A DNA stretch of 64,000 bases from Phlebiopsis flavidoalba (GCA_035772785.1 JAOCPU010000081.1:32797-96796); one strand, 5' to 3'. Positions 12,351 to 24,700 are shown, counted from the stretch's first letter. The notes: a model not told the origin generated them from the sequence alone. A program made the numbers and translations.

Positions 12351-14023
12351 CATGCTTTCGCGCCCAGTTCCCACGTAACCATGGAATTAGGGCCTGGGTT
12401 TAAAAACACTGGCAAAGCGAGAAAACCCGCCTACCGCGCTGAACTGGATTTGTCGCCTCTTTCCCTCCACACATCTTATGCTCGCTTCGTAAAGGCCCAC
12501 GGGGCGTGTTCACCTTGTTTCACCGAGTCCCCTTCCTGCACGTTTTTTGGAGAAACCTCCCGACCGTGTTAGGCTCCCACCTTAGCGAGATTCGCTTTGA
12601 CTTGCCCCTTTCTTTGGCCGGTCCCCCCCCTTCGTTTTTGATATTGCTCTTTCAGCCCCCCTTTCCCCTGATAGGGGTCCATACGAATTCCCTTTTATGC
12701 CGGTTTTTCCATTGCTGCTTTCCTTGGAGCACGCCGTGCGAAACCGTTTTTTGAAGCGTTTTTTCGCCAAAGGAAAGTTGTCCAGTTTTTTTCGCCCCAT
12801 TTCTCTTTGTCCTCATTCCTATGGTTCCAACCTGTTAAAAAATAAGCAAAATATCATGGACAGTACAAAGACTTAGCAGAGAGCTCTTCCGCGTTCCACT
12901 CCGTGAACCCAACGAGTTGGGTCGTCCCAGAGGCCGTGGCATATCTAGCTCGATGAACTAGGCTTTTGCATCCTTCACCTCTTCTTCACGAGGCTCAAGT
13001 TGTTTTCAACGAGGGTATTTGATGACGCCGATAGGGCCTGACCAGCCGCGTTTAACTTTGCTGGCCCGGATAGTTATGAATTTCGGGGCGAGTAGATAGA
13101 GAGAAACAGCGAGACGAAGGCATGGTAGAGGCAGGTGGTGGTGATGACGTGGGGGGAGGTGAGGAGGCCACAGAGGATGGCGCAAGACTTTCTTAAACAT
13201 TTCAGTCGAGCGTTGCGTCTGTCCCCCCTCTTTGTGTTTGTCATTTTTTTGTGGCTTTAACCGGCATCGCTGCGGAGTCGTGTGTGGTCGTCTGTTTAGG
13301 CCTGTCCGGCACGATCGCTTTTGCGCGGCGCCTTTTTTGGCCCCCCTCGATTCCACGACCCAGGGGCGCCCAAATGTAAAAATCCGCGCTCGCGAATTCG
13401 GCCCCGGCCTGCCTAATGGCCCCGCACGTGGGACACGCGTTTATGTGCCAACGCCCCCCGCCCGATCTCACCTCTAGCAGTGCTCATTCGAATGCGTGGC
13501 AGTAACGTGCTGAAGTGGTTCTTGCCCTAGGGGAGGATCGGAAAATCAAAGCAGTAAACTGGCTATACACATTCTTATTTTCCCGACTCATTCTGTTCCA
13601 CAAAGAGCGTAGGTACACAATTCATAAGTACATACTTGCAGTCACCGCCGCTACTATAACGGACGACCCCCCCCCCCCGCGATGGGAATGTGTCAATAAA
13701 CTGAGTCGGTCTCGAGTAATTATCACAATCACAACGTTCGCGTAAATTTTAAGGTGCGGTTTTTCGGGACAATTGTTCCCCCCCCCCCCGCGACCCGACC
13801 CCTCCCCCCCGCGAATGTTACCGTACACCGCCGTTCGTGTGGGGTTAGAGCCCATTGGATGGGCTTGACGACGCATGTGCGCACATTAGGTTTAGTCTTT
13901 ATCGCCGGATGCTAATAGGGATCAAAAAAACATCGGAAGAACTAGAACAATGTTTATCAATCCCATGCGACTTGAAAGTAAGCAGCTTTCAAGATGGTAC
14001 TCACCACTCCAAGAAGCTGCTTT

Positions 14024-14163
14024 GTTTAGTAAATCTATAGAAAATGACTCTGTCCCCCCTTTCATGATAATCGATGGGGCGCCTTTGTACATAGTGCCCC
14101 CCCTAGCACTTTGATGAGTAGAGAACTTCCCTTGAAACTGAAGTTCCCGAGGATTTACTAAAC
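14024..14163. repeat. Nested inverted repeats
   Basis: An exact 12-base inverted pair lies at 14024-14035 (gtttagtaaatc) and 14152-14163 (gatttactaaac). Inside it, a GAACTTC...GAAGTTC hairpin lies near 14122-14146. Just outside on the left, AAGCAGCTTTC (from 13979) and GAAGCTGCTT (near 14013) are also nearly complementary. It lies in the suspect homopolymer-rich stretch, so a fold-back artefact or a decayed palindromic element are both possible. Confidence 0.45.
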
Positions 14164-14269
14164 ACCATGCATCATCGTCAGCGATGTTACAAACATTTCG
14201 ATACTTGAGACGCACCAGGATCATCCGCAGAGGACAGCGAACAACATGTTCAAGAGATCGCCTTGCCTA

Positions 14270-14720
14270 TGAGGCTCACGTTTTTCAAATTTACTACGGG
14301 TGGCTGGAATGGCTTGAACTGCTCAAGATCCTTGGCGTAGGTCGTGATCAGCTGGTTGTCGACCCATTTTCGGTTCCAGGTTTTACAACCGCGTTCTCAT
14401 CACGCATAGCCTTTTAAGGTGATCTATGGCACCGTCCTGCTAATTATGCGATTTGTTAGGATCACACTTGGTACGAAATATTCAACGGGTCGTCACCGCA
14501 CAGTTTCTGTCTTGGTGAGGAACTTGGAAAAATGAGCTTGTGAGCTTAGCGGTAAAAAACGTAACCACCAAAGGAGCCATACGCTGCCACCATATAGTCC
14601 GTCTTGCCGGAATCAGTGAACCAATCGTCCACGGACACGCAGGCTAGGGTTCTCCGAGTTCATCGTGGCAGCGCCACGGGACTCCTGGTCGATGTCCGAA
14701 ATTTGGCCTAGAGTTCGGTC
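14270..14720 (-). pseudogene. Unrecognised coding-like fragments
   Basis: On the minus strand, two fragments look protein-like: DDWFTDSGKTDYMVAAYG around 14580-14630, and KWVDNQLITTYAKDLEQF around 14310-14365. They are in different frames and separated by stops. I do not recognise the family. Frame breaks are as dense here as in the SNF2 5' region, so this may be part of a real gene seen through a bad consensus. Confidence 0.25.
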
Positions 14721-15399
14721 GGTAAAACAGCAAGCCCCTCGGGATCTTAACTGTGCGTAGTTCCAGGTAGGCACGTAGGGTAGAGAAAAGTGTTGAGCGT
14801 TCGCTAAAACGCTTAACCGTGTCCCAACATCCGACGTTGTCCCACGAACTCCTTGAGCCCAAAAAAGGGCGGTCCCGTCAAATGAGCAGGCCGTGTGGTT
14901 GAGCCTATCCGGCCCCCAGTAGAAGATATGCCGGATGAGGTTGAGGAGTTGCAGGTTAGCCCTCTTGTAGGGTTTGCCCGATGAGGTCCTTTGATCATTT
15001 CTTGTTTCCCTTTCGGCCCAAGGATTTGGTCAGTGGGTTGTTGGTATGGGGGTTTTTTGAGGCATTTGGTGGGGTCATGAGTCCAATTGGGTTTGGGATG
15101 CGCTGGGATAAAGCCTTGCTATAGTAAGGGCTTTATGGAGAGAGTCACTATCCGTTTTTTCAAAGAGCTTTTTATACCCCTTTATATTCGCGCAAACAGT
15201 CCCTGATATTTTTGTAACTGCTTAAACAGTAAACGAAAGTTAATTTTCCACTCCTGAGTAGCCCGGGAAGAGGACCGTTTCACGGCATAAGATCCCTTGC
15301 AGAAGGGTGAAGCTGCGGCCCCAATTATTCGCATGGACCGCCCCCCATACAAGCGTTGCAGCAGGTACAACACTATGAGCCGACGATCAAGGGGTATAC

Positions 15400-16438
15400 T
15401 GACAGCAATACCTTCGCTGAGTTATAAACGCGGCACAAACAACCCCACCTAGGTCCTCATGTCTTTTTTTGCCATTGGTGACAAACCATGCATGCAAGAG
15501 ATGATGCCCGTACACAGGAGAGCAAGATTCAAGGTGAGCACAAGCATGGAACGGATAGTGCAATCCGAGGCTAGCCCAACCATTCTTTTCGACAAAACTA
15601 TGAATGTTGAAGGCTCTGCGTAAAGCTCCTCCACGTCAAGCGACTGAGTGTAATGGTAGCTGATGATATGTGGCCACCTGGCCTCTGCTCTGTGCAGCGC
15701 AACACGCGGGTAGATCTTGGTGTCGATATCAATGTGCGAATCAGTGCGCTTAGCACAAGTGATAGATAAAAGCTGGAGCAATGCCGTTGGGGAGACTTAA
15801 CTTACGCGCAAGTGCCCACGCTTTTCCGTACGAAAACGTGCTCTGCTGAAAGCGAAGTGCATACAACCGATGTCGAGCTGCAAATCGCATTCTAAGACCC
15901 TATGTGCATCGACACAAAAGAAAATATCCTGCTTGACTTTCTTTCACTTCTTTGCATGGCTAAAAAAAACGAAAAACAACTTACAAGACATGTACAACGG
16001 CTCTCGTTGCCCCCTGCTATCCGAACAAAGTTTCGTGATGACGGCAGCAATCAAAGTCGCTTTGCGCGCCAAACGCCTCTGTGTTTTCTTCCCTACGGCG
16101 ACCCACCATCACGTTCACGTCGCGTCCTGACTTCAAATTTGAGTATCATCTGGCTACGGAACCCCGCAGATATCTCAAAGGATATGAACCACATTGCTTT
16201 CTGTACCCATTCACGCTCAAACTTCTTAAACTCTAAGCTCGTCCTTCACTATTCGAAGTACTATCATCGTCCTCCAGAGTCTCGGTTAGAGTGCGACCAC
16301 TCGACGTAGTGAGTACTGTTTTACTCAGATCACGCGCATTTCAGCGCATATTCGAATAATTTCTGACCTGCCGTCTGTAAGTCCGCTGGTTAAGGTGGCT
16401 CGCAACAAACCTCAACCGTGTATCAACATAAGACCAAG
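15400..16438. other. No gene recognised
   Basis: Short ORFs are open on both strands (for example minus 15449-15781 and plus 15902-16309), but none shows a known motif or a convincing exon chain. The 3' part should hold the promoter of the spartin-like gene that begins at 16439. Confidence 0.3.
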
Positions 16439-18183
16439 ATGGCAGATTCAAGCGACTATCACTCTGTGTACCCCACAATGACATCAGGTCTGGAGGTACG
16501 CTCGCATGTGCAGTCGTGATAGAGAGTCCCCCATATCGTGCTCACTCACCTTCATCATGGCACAGACTGTACACCCTCTTGTAACGATTCCTGGAACGAT
16601 AGCCAGCCATGTACTGAAGGAACGTCTATCACCGAGCTTGGCAGCGGCGACCTTACTCTCGTAGCGACCGACATTGGCGACGTGTCGCATCTCCCGCGGC
16701 GAACACAACTAATACTCACACTCACGGTTGGAAATGCCGCTTTTCCTCTGTACGCGGGCTACGAAGTTTGGGACAGTAGCTGGAGACGAGAGGATATACG
16801 TCTTCCCAACCGGCGCTCGGGGATGACATTAAGGGTGTGCGTAACTTTCTTCGAGCTCGTGGTCATTTTAAACTGATGGAGCGGTGCACAGCTCACCACG
16901 TGCGAATAACTCTACCTGATGGTGTTCAAGAACCGAGTTTTTTTCTCAGAGTTTCCACAAGCTCTCCAAGCGCAATTTGAGAAGATTTTAACGATTTTAA
17001 CTTACTGAAAGACAGCCGGGATGAGAAGGCAGGCATCCCGCCCGAACGAAAGGTGTGTCACCCATACCTTCGGTGAGCGGCTAGGCACATATTCTGAGGG
17101 AAAGCAAATGCGTTGGAGATTGCGAGGGGCAGCCTCCTACCTTGTCCACACTCGATACCTCCGCCAAGGAGCCGGACACGGACGCCGTTCTAATGTTACG
17201 CAGGATGGAAAGGCAGCGTTTTCAACTTCATCGGAACACAGTTTTTGGGCACTCTGTCCGAAAACGCGCGCACATACGCGTTCAACTCTCCCGAAACCGG
17301 CGAAGTTCTGACGTGAATGGGTGAGTGGGGGCAAACATATTCAAGTTCGCGCTTCTGACGTTGTCAATAGCTACATAAAGCTCGTCATCGAACAGAATTC
17401 GGATATTCTAGATCTTGAGAGATCACGAGAAGTGTTCGAATGCATGCTCGTGTGACTACGGCCTCTTGAAAGAAGGGATTCAAGCTGTTGGTGACGAACT
17501 AGGTCGGAGTGTTCGCGAAGGTGCTTGCTGCTACCACCGCTGGCTCCATCCGACGGGCAAAGGACCAGTGAGTCCGATCATGACTTCCCGTGCTCTCCCA
17601 TGTGAACCTTTGACAGCTTACTTGAAAAATACCTCCCCCACAACTTCCCCAAACAACCTTCTCCTCAACGACCCACACCCGTCGCTGATGGTACCGCCTC
17701 AGCGACGCACACGTTCTACACCGCCGCACAAACTTTGGTCTCTACATCCATCATTCTTCTGCTGCATCGTCTGCTGGGGCGTGGATCTCTTCGCAGCTCG
17801 GTAAAACGTCTCCCCTAGCACCACCGCCTCCCTCACACGAAGTGTCTGCTGCATATGATGCTGCGGCTGACGGCATCTCGTCGGGCGCTACAGATATCAG
17901 ATTTGCGGCGCGCGAAGCGGTAAGGCGATGTCGTGCAGAACGAGTTTCGCGAGGCGAGGCGAGAGAGGTGGGAGGGCGCGTGACGGAGAGTGTTGGGAAC
18001 GTCAGTGGCGCGGTCGGGCAGGGTGCGCAGGTGGGGAGTGGGGTTGTCGTTCAGGGGGTCAAGGGTGCGGTGGACGAGGAGACTAGGAGGCAGGAAGAGA
18101 TGGGTGTGTTTCAAGATTCACGGAGAGGGAGGAAAACGGAGAGTGGAGTACCGTCGCGGTCTGAGGTATCTTGGTATGTCTGA
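16439..18183 (+). pseudogene. Spartin/senescence-domain protein, copy A (decayed or mis-sequenced)
   Basis: The family (senescence/spartin domain) includes spartin, linked to lipid droplets and endosomal traffic in animals, and senescence-associated proteins in plants; the fungal role is little known. The start ATG at 16439 opens MADSSDYHSVYPTM, followed by a likely intron to about 16561. Then come GDLTLVATDIGDVSHLPRRT and a beta-rich LILTLTVGNAAFPLYAGYE near 16640-16770, and ITLPDGVQE near 16905. The second half carries YDAAADGISSGATDI near 17855 and the glycine-rich segment NVSGAVGQGAQVGSGVVV near 18000, typical of the domain's C-terminal part. The frame is broken in several places between 16.7 and 17.9 kb. 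Copy A is more complete than copy B and could be an expressed gene if some breaks are consensus errors. Confidence 0.65.
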
Positions 18184-18699
18184 ATATGATCTCCCGCTCA
18201 TATAATGCAGGAAAGATTAAAACAAGAGTGTCGCCGAAGAGCGTCCCCTGCGCGGTGCTTTTCAATCCTGACAAATAGGACTGGGCAACAATGAGCCGTT
18301 CCGTAAACATAGGGGCGCATACATGTTTTGACCTTTCTTTTTTGACTATCAGGTCTCCTTTTATTCTCTTTCCCCGCGATGCCTGGACCTTGTGCTGACT
18401 GAGCAGCAGCTGACGAAAGGTACGAGCCAAGCCCAAGTGTCGTGGATATAGGTACAACCACGCCTGAAGGCGCAAGGGGATCCTCTGAACTGAGCCAACA
18501 CTGTTCATATTATAACAATGCCCCACAATGTCTCGATATGGTCCGTAGCCCTCAACTCCGTTGATCCTTAGCCTTTTTTGGCTCACATTTCTGCAGCAGC
18601 TCTCCGCCGATCCTCGGCCTTCGTTTCTCCACTCGTGCCCTAGGGTTCGATCAGTCGACGCTTCATTCGTTTCATGAAGTCCCATAACCGAGCCCGTCA

Positions 18700-19060
18700 G
18701 GGAGAAAGGTACCTCTGGTCACTCAATCTCACGTGCGCGCCTCCGTGATAACTTTGCGTTTTTAGAGAACGACTTTCTTGAATACGTGCAACGAAACTCC
18801 CCTACATATGTAGGCAACTCTCTTCGCAGGGCCGCGATTTGCGTCTTCGGTGGAGAGCAAAGAATCGTTCGACTTCAAGGTCCTCAGGATCATTCTTGGC
18901 TCGCTGCCCCGCGCGAACGCCCCGCTGGAGCCCTTGTCAGTTGAACATATTGCGAGATCGTTTGGAATCTACGCGTCGACCGGATACACCCCTCACCGAG
19001 GAGCTCCTGGATGACTGATGAACGACGGTTTTATGCGGATTTCAATACCTGAAGCAAACT
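18700..19060 (+). pseudogene. F-box-tail-like fragment, copy A
   Basis: A segment reading DFKVLRIILGSLPRANAPLE resembles the C-terminal leucine-rich tails of basidiomycete F-box proteins, in which a line on sorted positions is followed by text like 'L..DLD'. A diverged copy at about 24380-24690 preserves DFKVV, LSRANARLKRLTFACTL and LTQRLLDDLDAS. No F-box is visible upstream. Assignment rests on resemblance only. Confidence 0.3.
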
Positions 19061-19754
19061 CGATGTCAGTTTTTCACGAGGTACGATTTAACCCCGAAGG
19101 TTGATCGTGGGGCCATACGAGAAGATAAGATACCCTTCCGTCTCCTCAAAGACAAAATGGCGGCTACGGTGCGGTTAGTGTCGTGAGCCTTCGCTTCGGG
19201 GCACTTTGCTCCATACCTCGCAAGGTTACGCGGAAATCCGGGCGGGCAATCTGTAGATGAACGGCATATAATGAGATCGTCATTATCATGATCAATGTTG
19301 CGTCGTGAAGAAGGTCTGAAATCACTATCTCCAGGGTGTTCATCATTGCAGCGGTACATGCGTGTCTTTACTGAGCCAACTACTGAGTGACCGGAACCAG
19401 TAAAGATATTGAGACTTGAACTGCGGGGGGATTCTGATAGTACCGGTGCGTCATGTTATTCACCACACATATTTGACGGTAGCTCATTGATGGTGTTGAA
19501 TGTACTGATGAGTGTCACAATGTCGAATACGATGTTCTGATGGAATAGAAACCAGTGTAACAATAACCTGTGAGTGTCGTGGAGCCCATCTTAATCAATG
19601 GCAATGAGATAACCGTTCCCGCAGCGCACTGCTTGTATGTATATATCTCGGCCGATAGTATAATAAGTCGTGCTCGAGCGCGCTCCCTGGATGCGTCCTA
19701 GAGAAAAGTGTACGGACCAGTCATTCATCGCTAGGTAGAGAAGTAGCTTACCGA

Positions 19755-21430
19755 GATGTCAAGCATAGTCAACTCCATTAATCCCACGTAAGAGTTCACG
19801 ATGCTATGGATCAAATAGTGATTATGCTAACCATTCCTTTTAGTTTAGTCATCAGGTCGTTTGGCCTTTCTTCTAGTTGTGGGTAACATCATAAATGTAT
19901 ATAACGTTGAAAAGGTATTAATGCAAGATGATGTCTATAGGTATCTTACTCTTCGACTATCTTTTAACACTCGACGATGAATACGAGTATGTGTGGCGTA
20001 GGCGCTACTTCAAAGGATCTGTGCTCTTCTATTTGAACCGGTACATCAGTATCATTCTGGTAAGTCTTGGAGCTTGATGACGTGAGCATAAGAACTTGTT
20101 GAGCGTCTGACAGGATGTATTAAAACTGTTTCCACTCTCGTCTGGTTTTGAGGTACGTAATGACTCGAATAGTGGCATGAATTAAGGCGCTGATCACCAC
20201 ACCCATTATAAGAGGTATGAACCATAATTTACCCCGGAGCCAGTAGCGTCTGTAAATATGATTTACAGCTGCAGAGTCAATCGTTCACTCAGAGAAGGCG
20301 CGCTAGTCCATTCCCCAGATTATGTTGGAAGTACGTCTCACCAGTACTACCTCGCAAGAGATCTCACTGACCCAGGAGGAGAAAGTTGTACTATTCGTTA
20401 GAGTTCGCGCGTTGTATTGTCAAAAACAATGCGATCACCGCGATCTTAGCTATAATCGCTGGAACAGCCCTCTCTCTCATGGTGGTGCGCACATAATTGC
20501 GTACTGCAGTGAGGTCACTTACAATTACATGTCTCCTGTTAGGTAAGGTTCTGGTAATGAAAGGCCCCAAGACGGCACAGGTAGTAAAACTAACCCGGAT
20601 GCTCGTCAGATTTATCAAAAATATGTACGTGGATAGCCTGGTGCATAGTGCTTCATTTGCCTAATAATTTTTACTGATTTTCCGGTGCCACCTGATCTTG
20701 ATAGTGCCCATAGCGTATGCAAATGACTGTAACAGTTTGCCAGCACTTTCTTATTGATATATTTTGCGTAGGTATCGCGGCTCCATGGGAGGCTTTTTTG
20801 GTGTATGATACCGTGGTGTTCGCCCTGGTATTCAATAAAACGTATGTCATCTGGCGCACACAAAAAAAACGAAAAAACGTGCGACAGTGCTTCGCTCGCA
20901 TCAAACAATATTCAAAGATGGTAGGCACTCGCAAAAATTAGTTGTTGAATTATGTTGAAGAATACTCATTGGTGTGTCGGGCCAGGCATCATCTATTTCG
21001 GGCAAGTTTACACTAAGACACCGTCCATATTACACAAGTCTGAAAGATATATGAAATACAGCATAATTGCATGTTCCAACGGGTGCAAATATCATATGCT
21101 ATTATGTGAGAACACATGTCACCTGTTTTATCGGTCGCTCACGCTAATCCATCGTACGTAATGCTAGGTTCATTTACGGTAAGCTCTCACCCCACGCATT
21201 AGCTAGCTATGACTTAACTGCCAACAATAGCCTGCCTTCAAAGATGTTCTTTCTCCGGTGTTAAGCAGGTAAGCAAAGGCAGAGTTGGTGTCCAGATTAA
21301 TAAAATATAGGACGTGTCTGACCCAAGTATCCTGACAGCATTTCAGTCACTCCATGATATCGCGACTGATGCTCAACCTCTATCGCCACGCCGACATGGA
21401 AGAGACGGTGACACCAATTTGTACAACAGT
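19755..21430 (+). pseudogene. DUF6533 multi-helix membrane protein, copy A (decayed)
   Basis: DUF6533 proteins are basidiomycete membrane proteins with about seven helices and unknown function. A possible start at 19755 gives MSSIVNSINPT before an intron. The diagnostic exon at 19941-20059 reads FDYLLTLDDEYEYVWRRRYF and continues KGSVLFYLNRY. The next recognisable parts are a helix ITAILAIIAGTALSLMVV near 20435 (one frame shift upstream), and AAPWEAFLVYDTVVFALVFN near 20778 followed by a basic loop. The C-terminal 'FQSL' region lies near 21343. Exons are joined by short introns. Stops and shifts interrupt the chain, and the last exon has lost the SRLMLNL motif that copy B still shows at 27410. 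It is probably a decaying paralogue, though single errors could exaggerate this. Confidence 0.65.
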
Positions 21431-21599
21431 CATAACTCCCGTAATCCATCGATCCGGCGTGTTGCTCCGTCTCAACCGCGGGTGTTTGAAGGCTCACGAA
21501 ACGAGTCAAATTTGATAATTTCTCTACCTTGGCCATCCTTATGAAGCTACGTACAAGAATCCCACAAAATCTAAACAAAAATGCCCAAATCTGCTGGTT

Positions 21600-22340
21600 A
21601 CTACCGTATGCCGTCTGAACAAGAAGTTGGAGCTCAGCGCTCAGCTTTGACTGGAGGTATTGACCCCGATAAATTGCGTCTGTTACTCGGCTGTTACCAA
21701 TTGCCGGAAGACTGATAAAGCCGCCCAAATCGATTCTGGTGATCACTAAGGAGTCTATATTGATACTGAGTTAATCGGCGGGCTGAACCAACGTGGCGCG
21801 TGATGACGGCATTGTCAGGTGTCGCCTTGCTGCGCGCCATAAGTTCATCGTCACGCCGCATGTCTTCAAGTCTGCTACCAGAAACGCAACCTCGCTGATA
21901 TCACCTACCGGGCATGCAACCCTGCTATAAGACCCACGGACGACGAACAGTCATTCAGTTGCGATTGCTGACGTAAAGTACGGCGAGTGATGAGCTAAAA
22001 AACCATGCACTACCGTGGTTGGTGTACACTAGTACTCAATATCACAAAGGATGCCTGACCACAATGTAGGGTCTATTGGATCATCCTTTGTGTGATCTTA
22101 ATCCCACGACGGCGGATCGAGCATCATAGGTGTGTATACTCTCCCGTTCGAAGCGAAAACTACGACATAAAACTGTCCCTCATCTACCTAGTAAATAATG
22201 GCCGGGGTCACGACAATGCTCTAGGTAACAATACCTGGCATGACCGCCGTTATGCATCGGACCGTTTTTTCGGTAGCGGGGTCCTCGCTGCTCTAGTGGT
22301 GACCAGGCAATCGGTGTCCGGCGACCTCGCGTCACTTGTG
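21600..22340. other. Junction between duplication units, no gene recognised
   Basis: This stretch separates the two duplicated units. No exon chain or mobile-element protein was recognised, and no flanking target-site duplication was evident by eye. Confidence 0.3.
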
Positions 22341-23142
22341 GCGTAAATAATAAACTTCACGCTCACTGTCGGAATGCCGCTCTTCTCCTGCAACGCGGCT
22401 AACGGGGTTTGGGATCGTGGGATGGGGACGACGGAAAATACGATTTACCGAGCCTGTGCTCGTAGATTACATTGAATGGTGGGCGTGACTGTTTGCGAAC
22501 TCGTGTCGTATTCGTGGACTATTAACAGCGCACAGCTACGTGCGGATCACTCTAGACCTTGACCGTGTTCAAGAGTCAAACTCAGAGTGTCGGACAAAAA
22601 AATATCACTTGGCTACATGAACACGTACCACCCACGAGTGTTTTCGACAACAGTTCTCCTCATGACCGCGCGCCCCGTCTCGCCCATCACCGCCGCCTAT
22701 CCCTCATCTGCTGTCTTCTGCACATAGATGCTGCTACTGGGACGGAATTCGTCTAGGCAGCATCGTACAGATATCTGATTTTCGCGGTATGCGAAGGCGA
22801 GTGGGGTGATACCGTACAGAACGAGTTGGAGGATCAAGGCAAGAGAGGTGGGCGGAGTGTGTTGTAGCAAAGGGAATTCTGGGAATTACTGAAAAAAAGC
22901 GGCACTGTTGAGGGCGGGTCGAACAGGTAGGGGCGCGGGTGAAAGTGCTTTGGAGAGACGTTGAAGGCGCGGTGATGATGAGGAAGCCAGAGACAAAGAC
23001 GGAGATGGGTGTGTTTGAAGACCCAGTAAGGGGGAGGAAACAGCAGGTGGAGTGTACGCTACACAGTTTGAGCTCTGTCGGTATGTCTGCGTACGATCTC
23101 GAAGAATATAACGCGCTGATTGAAACAAGATTTGTCTTTTGA
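22340..23142 (+). pseudogene. Spartin/senescence-domain protein, copy B (internally deleted)
   Basis: Diverged copy of the gene at 16439-18183. It keeps the region matching FPLYAGYE of copy A near 22370-22420 and the region matching ITLPDGVQE near 22545-22580, then jumps to the segment matching CAGATATCAG/CAGATATCTG (22768 here, 17891 in copy A). The distance between the first and last landmark is about 420 bases here and about 1180 in copy A. The glycine-rich core NVSGAVGQGAQ of copy A is also missing. The 3' end (MGVFEDPVRGRKQQVECT, 23005-23060) aligns with copy A. No start codon or open chain remains, so I call it a pseudogene. Confidence 0.7.
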
Positions 23143-23649
23143 GGGATGTATTCCACGGTGCTTCGACCTTGACGATAAGGAATCGAGAACAAGGCCGGTT
23201 TGTAAGCGCAGAATTATATACAAGTGTTCACCCCTTTCTTTCTACTCTCAGATTCCCTTTTATCCTTGTACCTGCCATGCCCGGACCTTGAGACCCTGAG
23301 TCGCTAAACGGTAGTCGAAGGCCCAGATATCGCCGTATAAGTATACCTGAAACTGAAGCCCAGTAAGATTTTCTCCTTATTTATTCCACAGTCCCACGTG
23401 CATACGGATGTCTCATGCGGATTTATGTAACCCTGGACTCTATCACCCTTAGGCCCTTTCTCATATCTTGACAGCGATGTCTGGCCACGCTTGCTCAGTC
23501 GCGTCTTGCAACGTGTTCTTGGGAGTTCATTTGTCAAACATCCAATCGCCTCACGACAGCCATCCGACGCGGAATTTGGTGTATCAGATGGGGCCGACCC
23601 ATTTTCGACGAGGTATGTCACTTTTGTGCGTATAGAAATCCAGTAGACT

Positions 23650-24700
23650 AACTTGTGGTTCGGTTCCAAATAGTGTGAATATCTGGCATCGTGATGATGA
23701 ACTTCCTCGCCTCGCGAGCGGTTTTGCAATCAAATCCGTCGATGGGGGCCTATTACAAAGAGCTTTGTACCTTATTGGGGGGCCTTACAGGCTGGCAGCT
23801 ACTCACATACACTGGAACGACTTCCAACCTCCAGGAGGCTCGGAACTCGACCTTACAAATCGATAATCTGAATTCGTCGACCAGAAGAACACCAGCAAAA
23901 GGCATATTGGATGCAGGGTTCAAAGCTATATGTGGGCAGCTTCCAAACGACTCAAATTAAGAGCTGGTGATAGAAGTCCTAGCTCACATAGATCCCTTTC
24001 AGATGTCACGGCGGAGGGGTTCCCATCACTGGCAACACCTTGAAATTTTGGTCCGATAGACGACGGATCGCCCATTCTCATGTTTTTTGTGGGCCATCGT
24101 ACAATGCAAAACAGCCGACACGTCAATCAACGTCCAACCCCCACCCCTGCCCATCTGGCCCCATTGAGTGGCCCCTGACTCTCTCGCTTTACCGCTCCCG
24201 GAATACAGTCCACCTCGGTAAGACCCAACGAGTACTCCAACAACCCAATGAACGTGTTGGAACCCCTGATGAGCGGCTACAAGAACTAACGTTACACGTC
24301 AGCTGGCCTCGTGGTATGGAAGTGATCATTCTCATAACCAATCTCATGCTGGCTTCCAAATACGAACATTATAGGTATTCGTAGAGGAGAGTGTGCTCGA
24401 ATATGTGCAACAAACTCCCTAACGAGATTTGCAACTCTTTACTCTTCGCAGGTTTACGGTATTCGTCCATGGTGGTGGGAACACAAATCCGTTGGACTTC
24501 AAGGTTGTCACTGTGATATTCTGAAACCGTCTTTGTCCCGTGCGAACGCTCGACTGAAGCGTTTGACATTTGCTTGCACGCTAACAACATATGAGCGGCG
24601 ACTGGACGCCCCTCTAACTCAGCGGCTTTTAGACGATCTGGATGCGAGTTGTGTGTGGTTTTTTAAGTACTTGGCGATGGGTCAGCATCCATCTTCTAGA
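23650..24700 (+). pseudogene. F-box-tail-like fragment, copy B, with upstream ORF
   Basis: Plus-strand pieces include an open stretch at 23691-23960 (YYKELCTLLGGLTGWQLLTY) and a tail near 24450-24690 reading TVFVHGGGNTNPLDFKVV, then LKRLTFACTL and RLLDDLDAS. The tail aligns with the fragment at 18700-19060. The family is inferred only from the style of the tail; a leucine-rich F-box protein is the best guess. Confidence 0.3.

Larger units (their letters stand above)
11520..15400. other. Homopolymer-rich, poorly readable stretch
   Basis: The stretch contains unusually long mononucleotide runs: an A-run near 11540-11558, C-runs near 11575-11586, 11871-11886, 13669-13679 and 13778-13790, and many runs of 5-8 G, C or T. 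The left part still carries fragments of the SNF2 gene, but reading frames break every few codons and motif I cannot be read. Further right only scattered coding-like pieces remain. The look is that of a low-quality consensus laid over ordinary genes rather than a biological repeat, though true low-complexity DNA is possible. Confidence 0.55.
16439..21600. repeat. Segmental tandem duplication, unit A
   Basis: Unit A holds, in order, a spartin-like gene, an F-box-tail-like fragment and a DUF6533 gene, all on the plus strand. The same order and diverged sequence recur at 22.3-27.5 kb. Landmarks: GGAAATGCCGCTTTTCC near 16729 versus GGAATGCCGCTCTTCTCC near 22369; GGGTGTGTTTCAAGA near 18102 versus GGGTGTGTTTGAAGA near 23005; TGCCTGGACCTTG near 18381 versus TGCCCGGACCTTG near 23276; the DUF6533 exons at 19941 and 25994. 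The offset grows from about 5.6 kb, falls to 4.9 kb and rises to 6.0 kb, so both units have suffered deletions and insertions. Confidence 0.8.
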
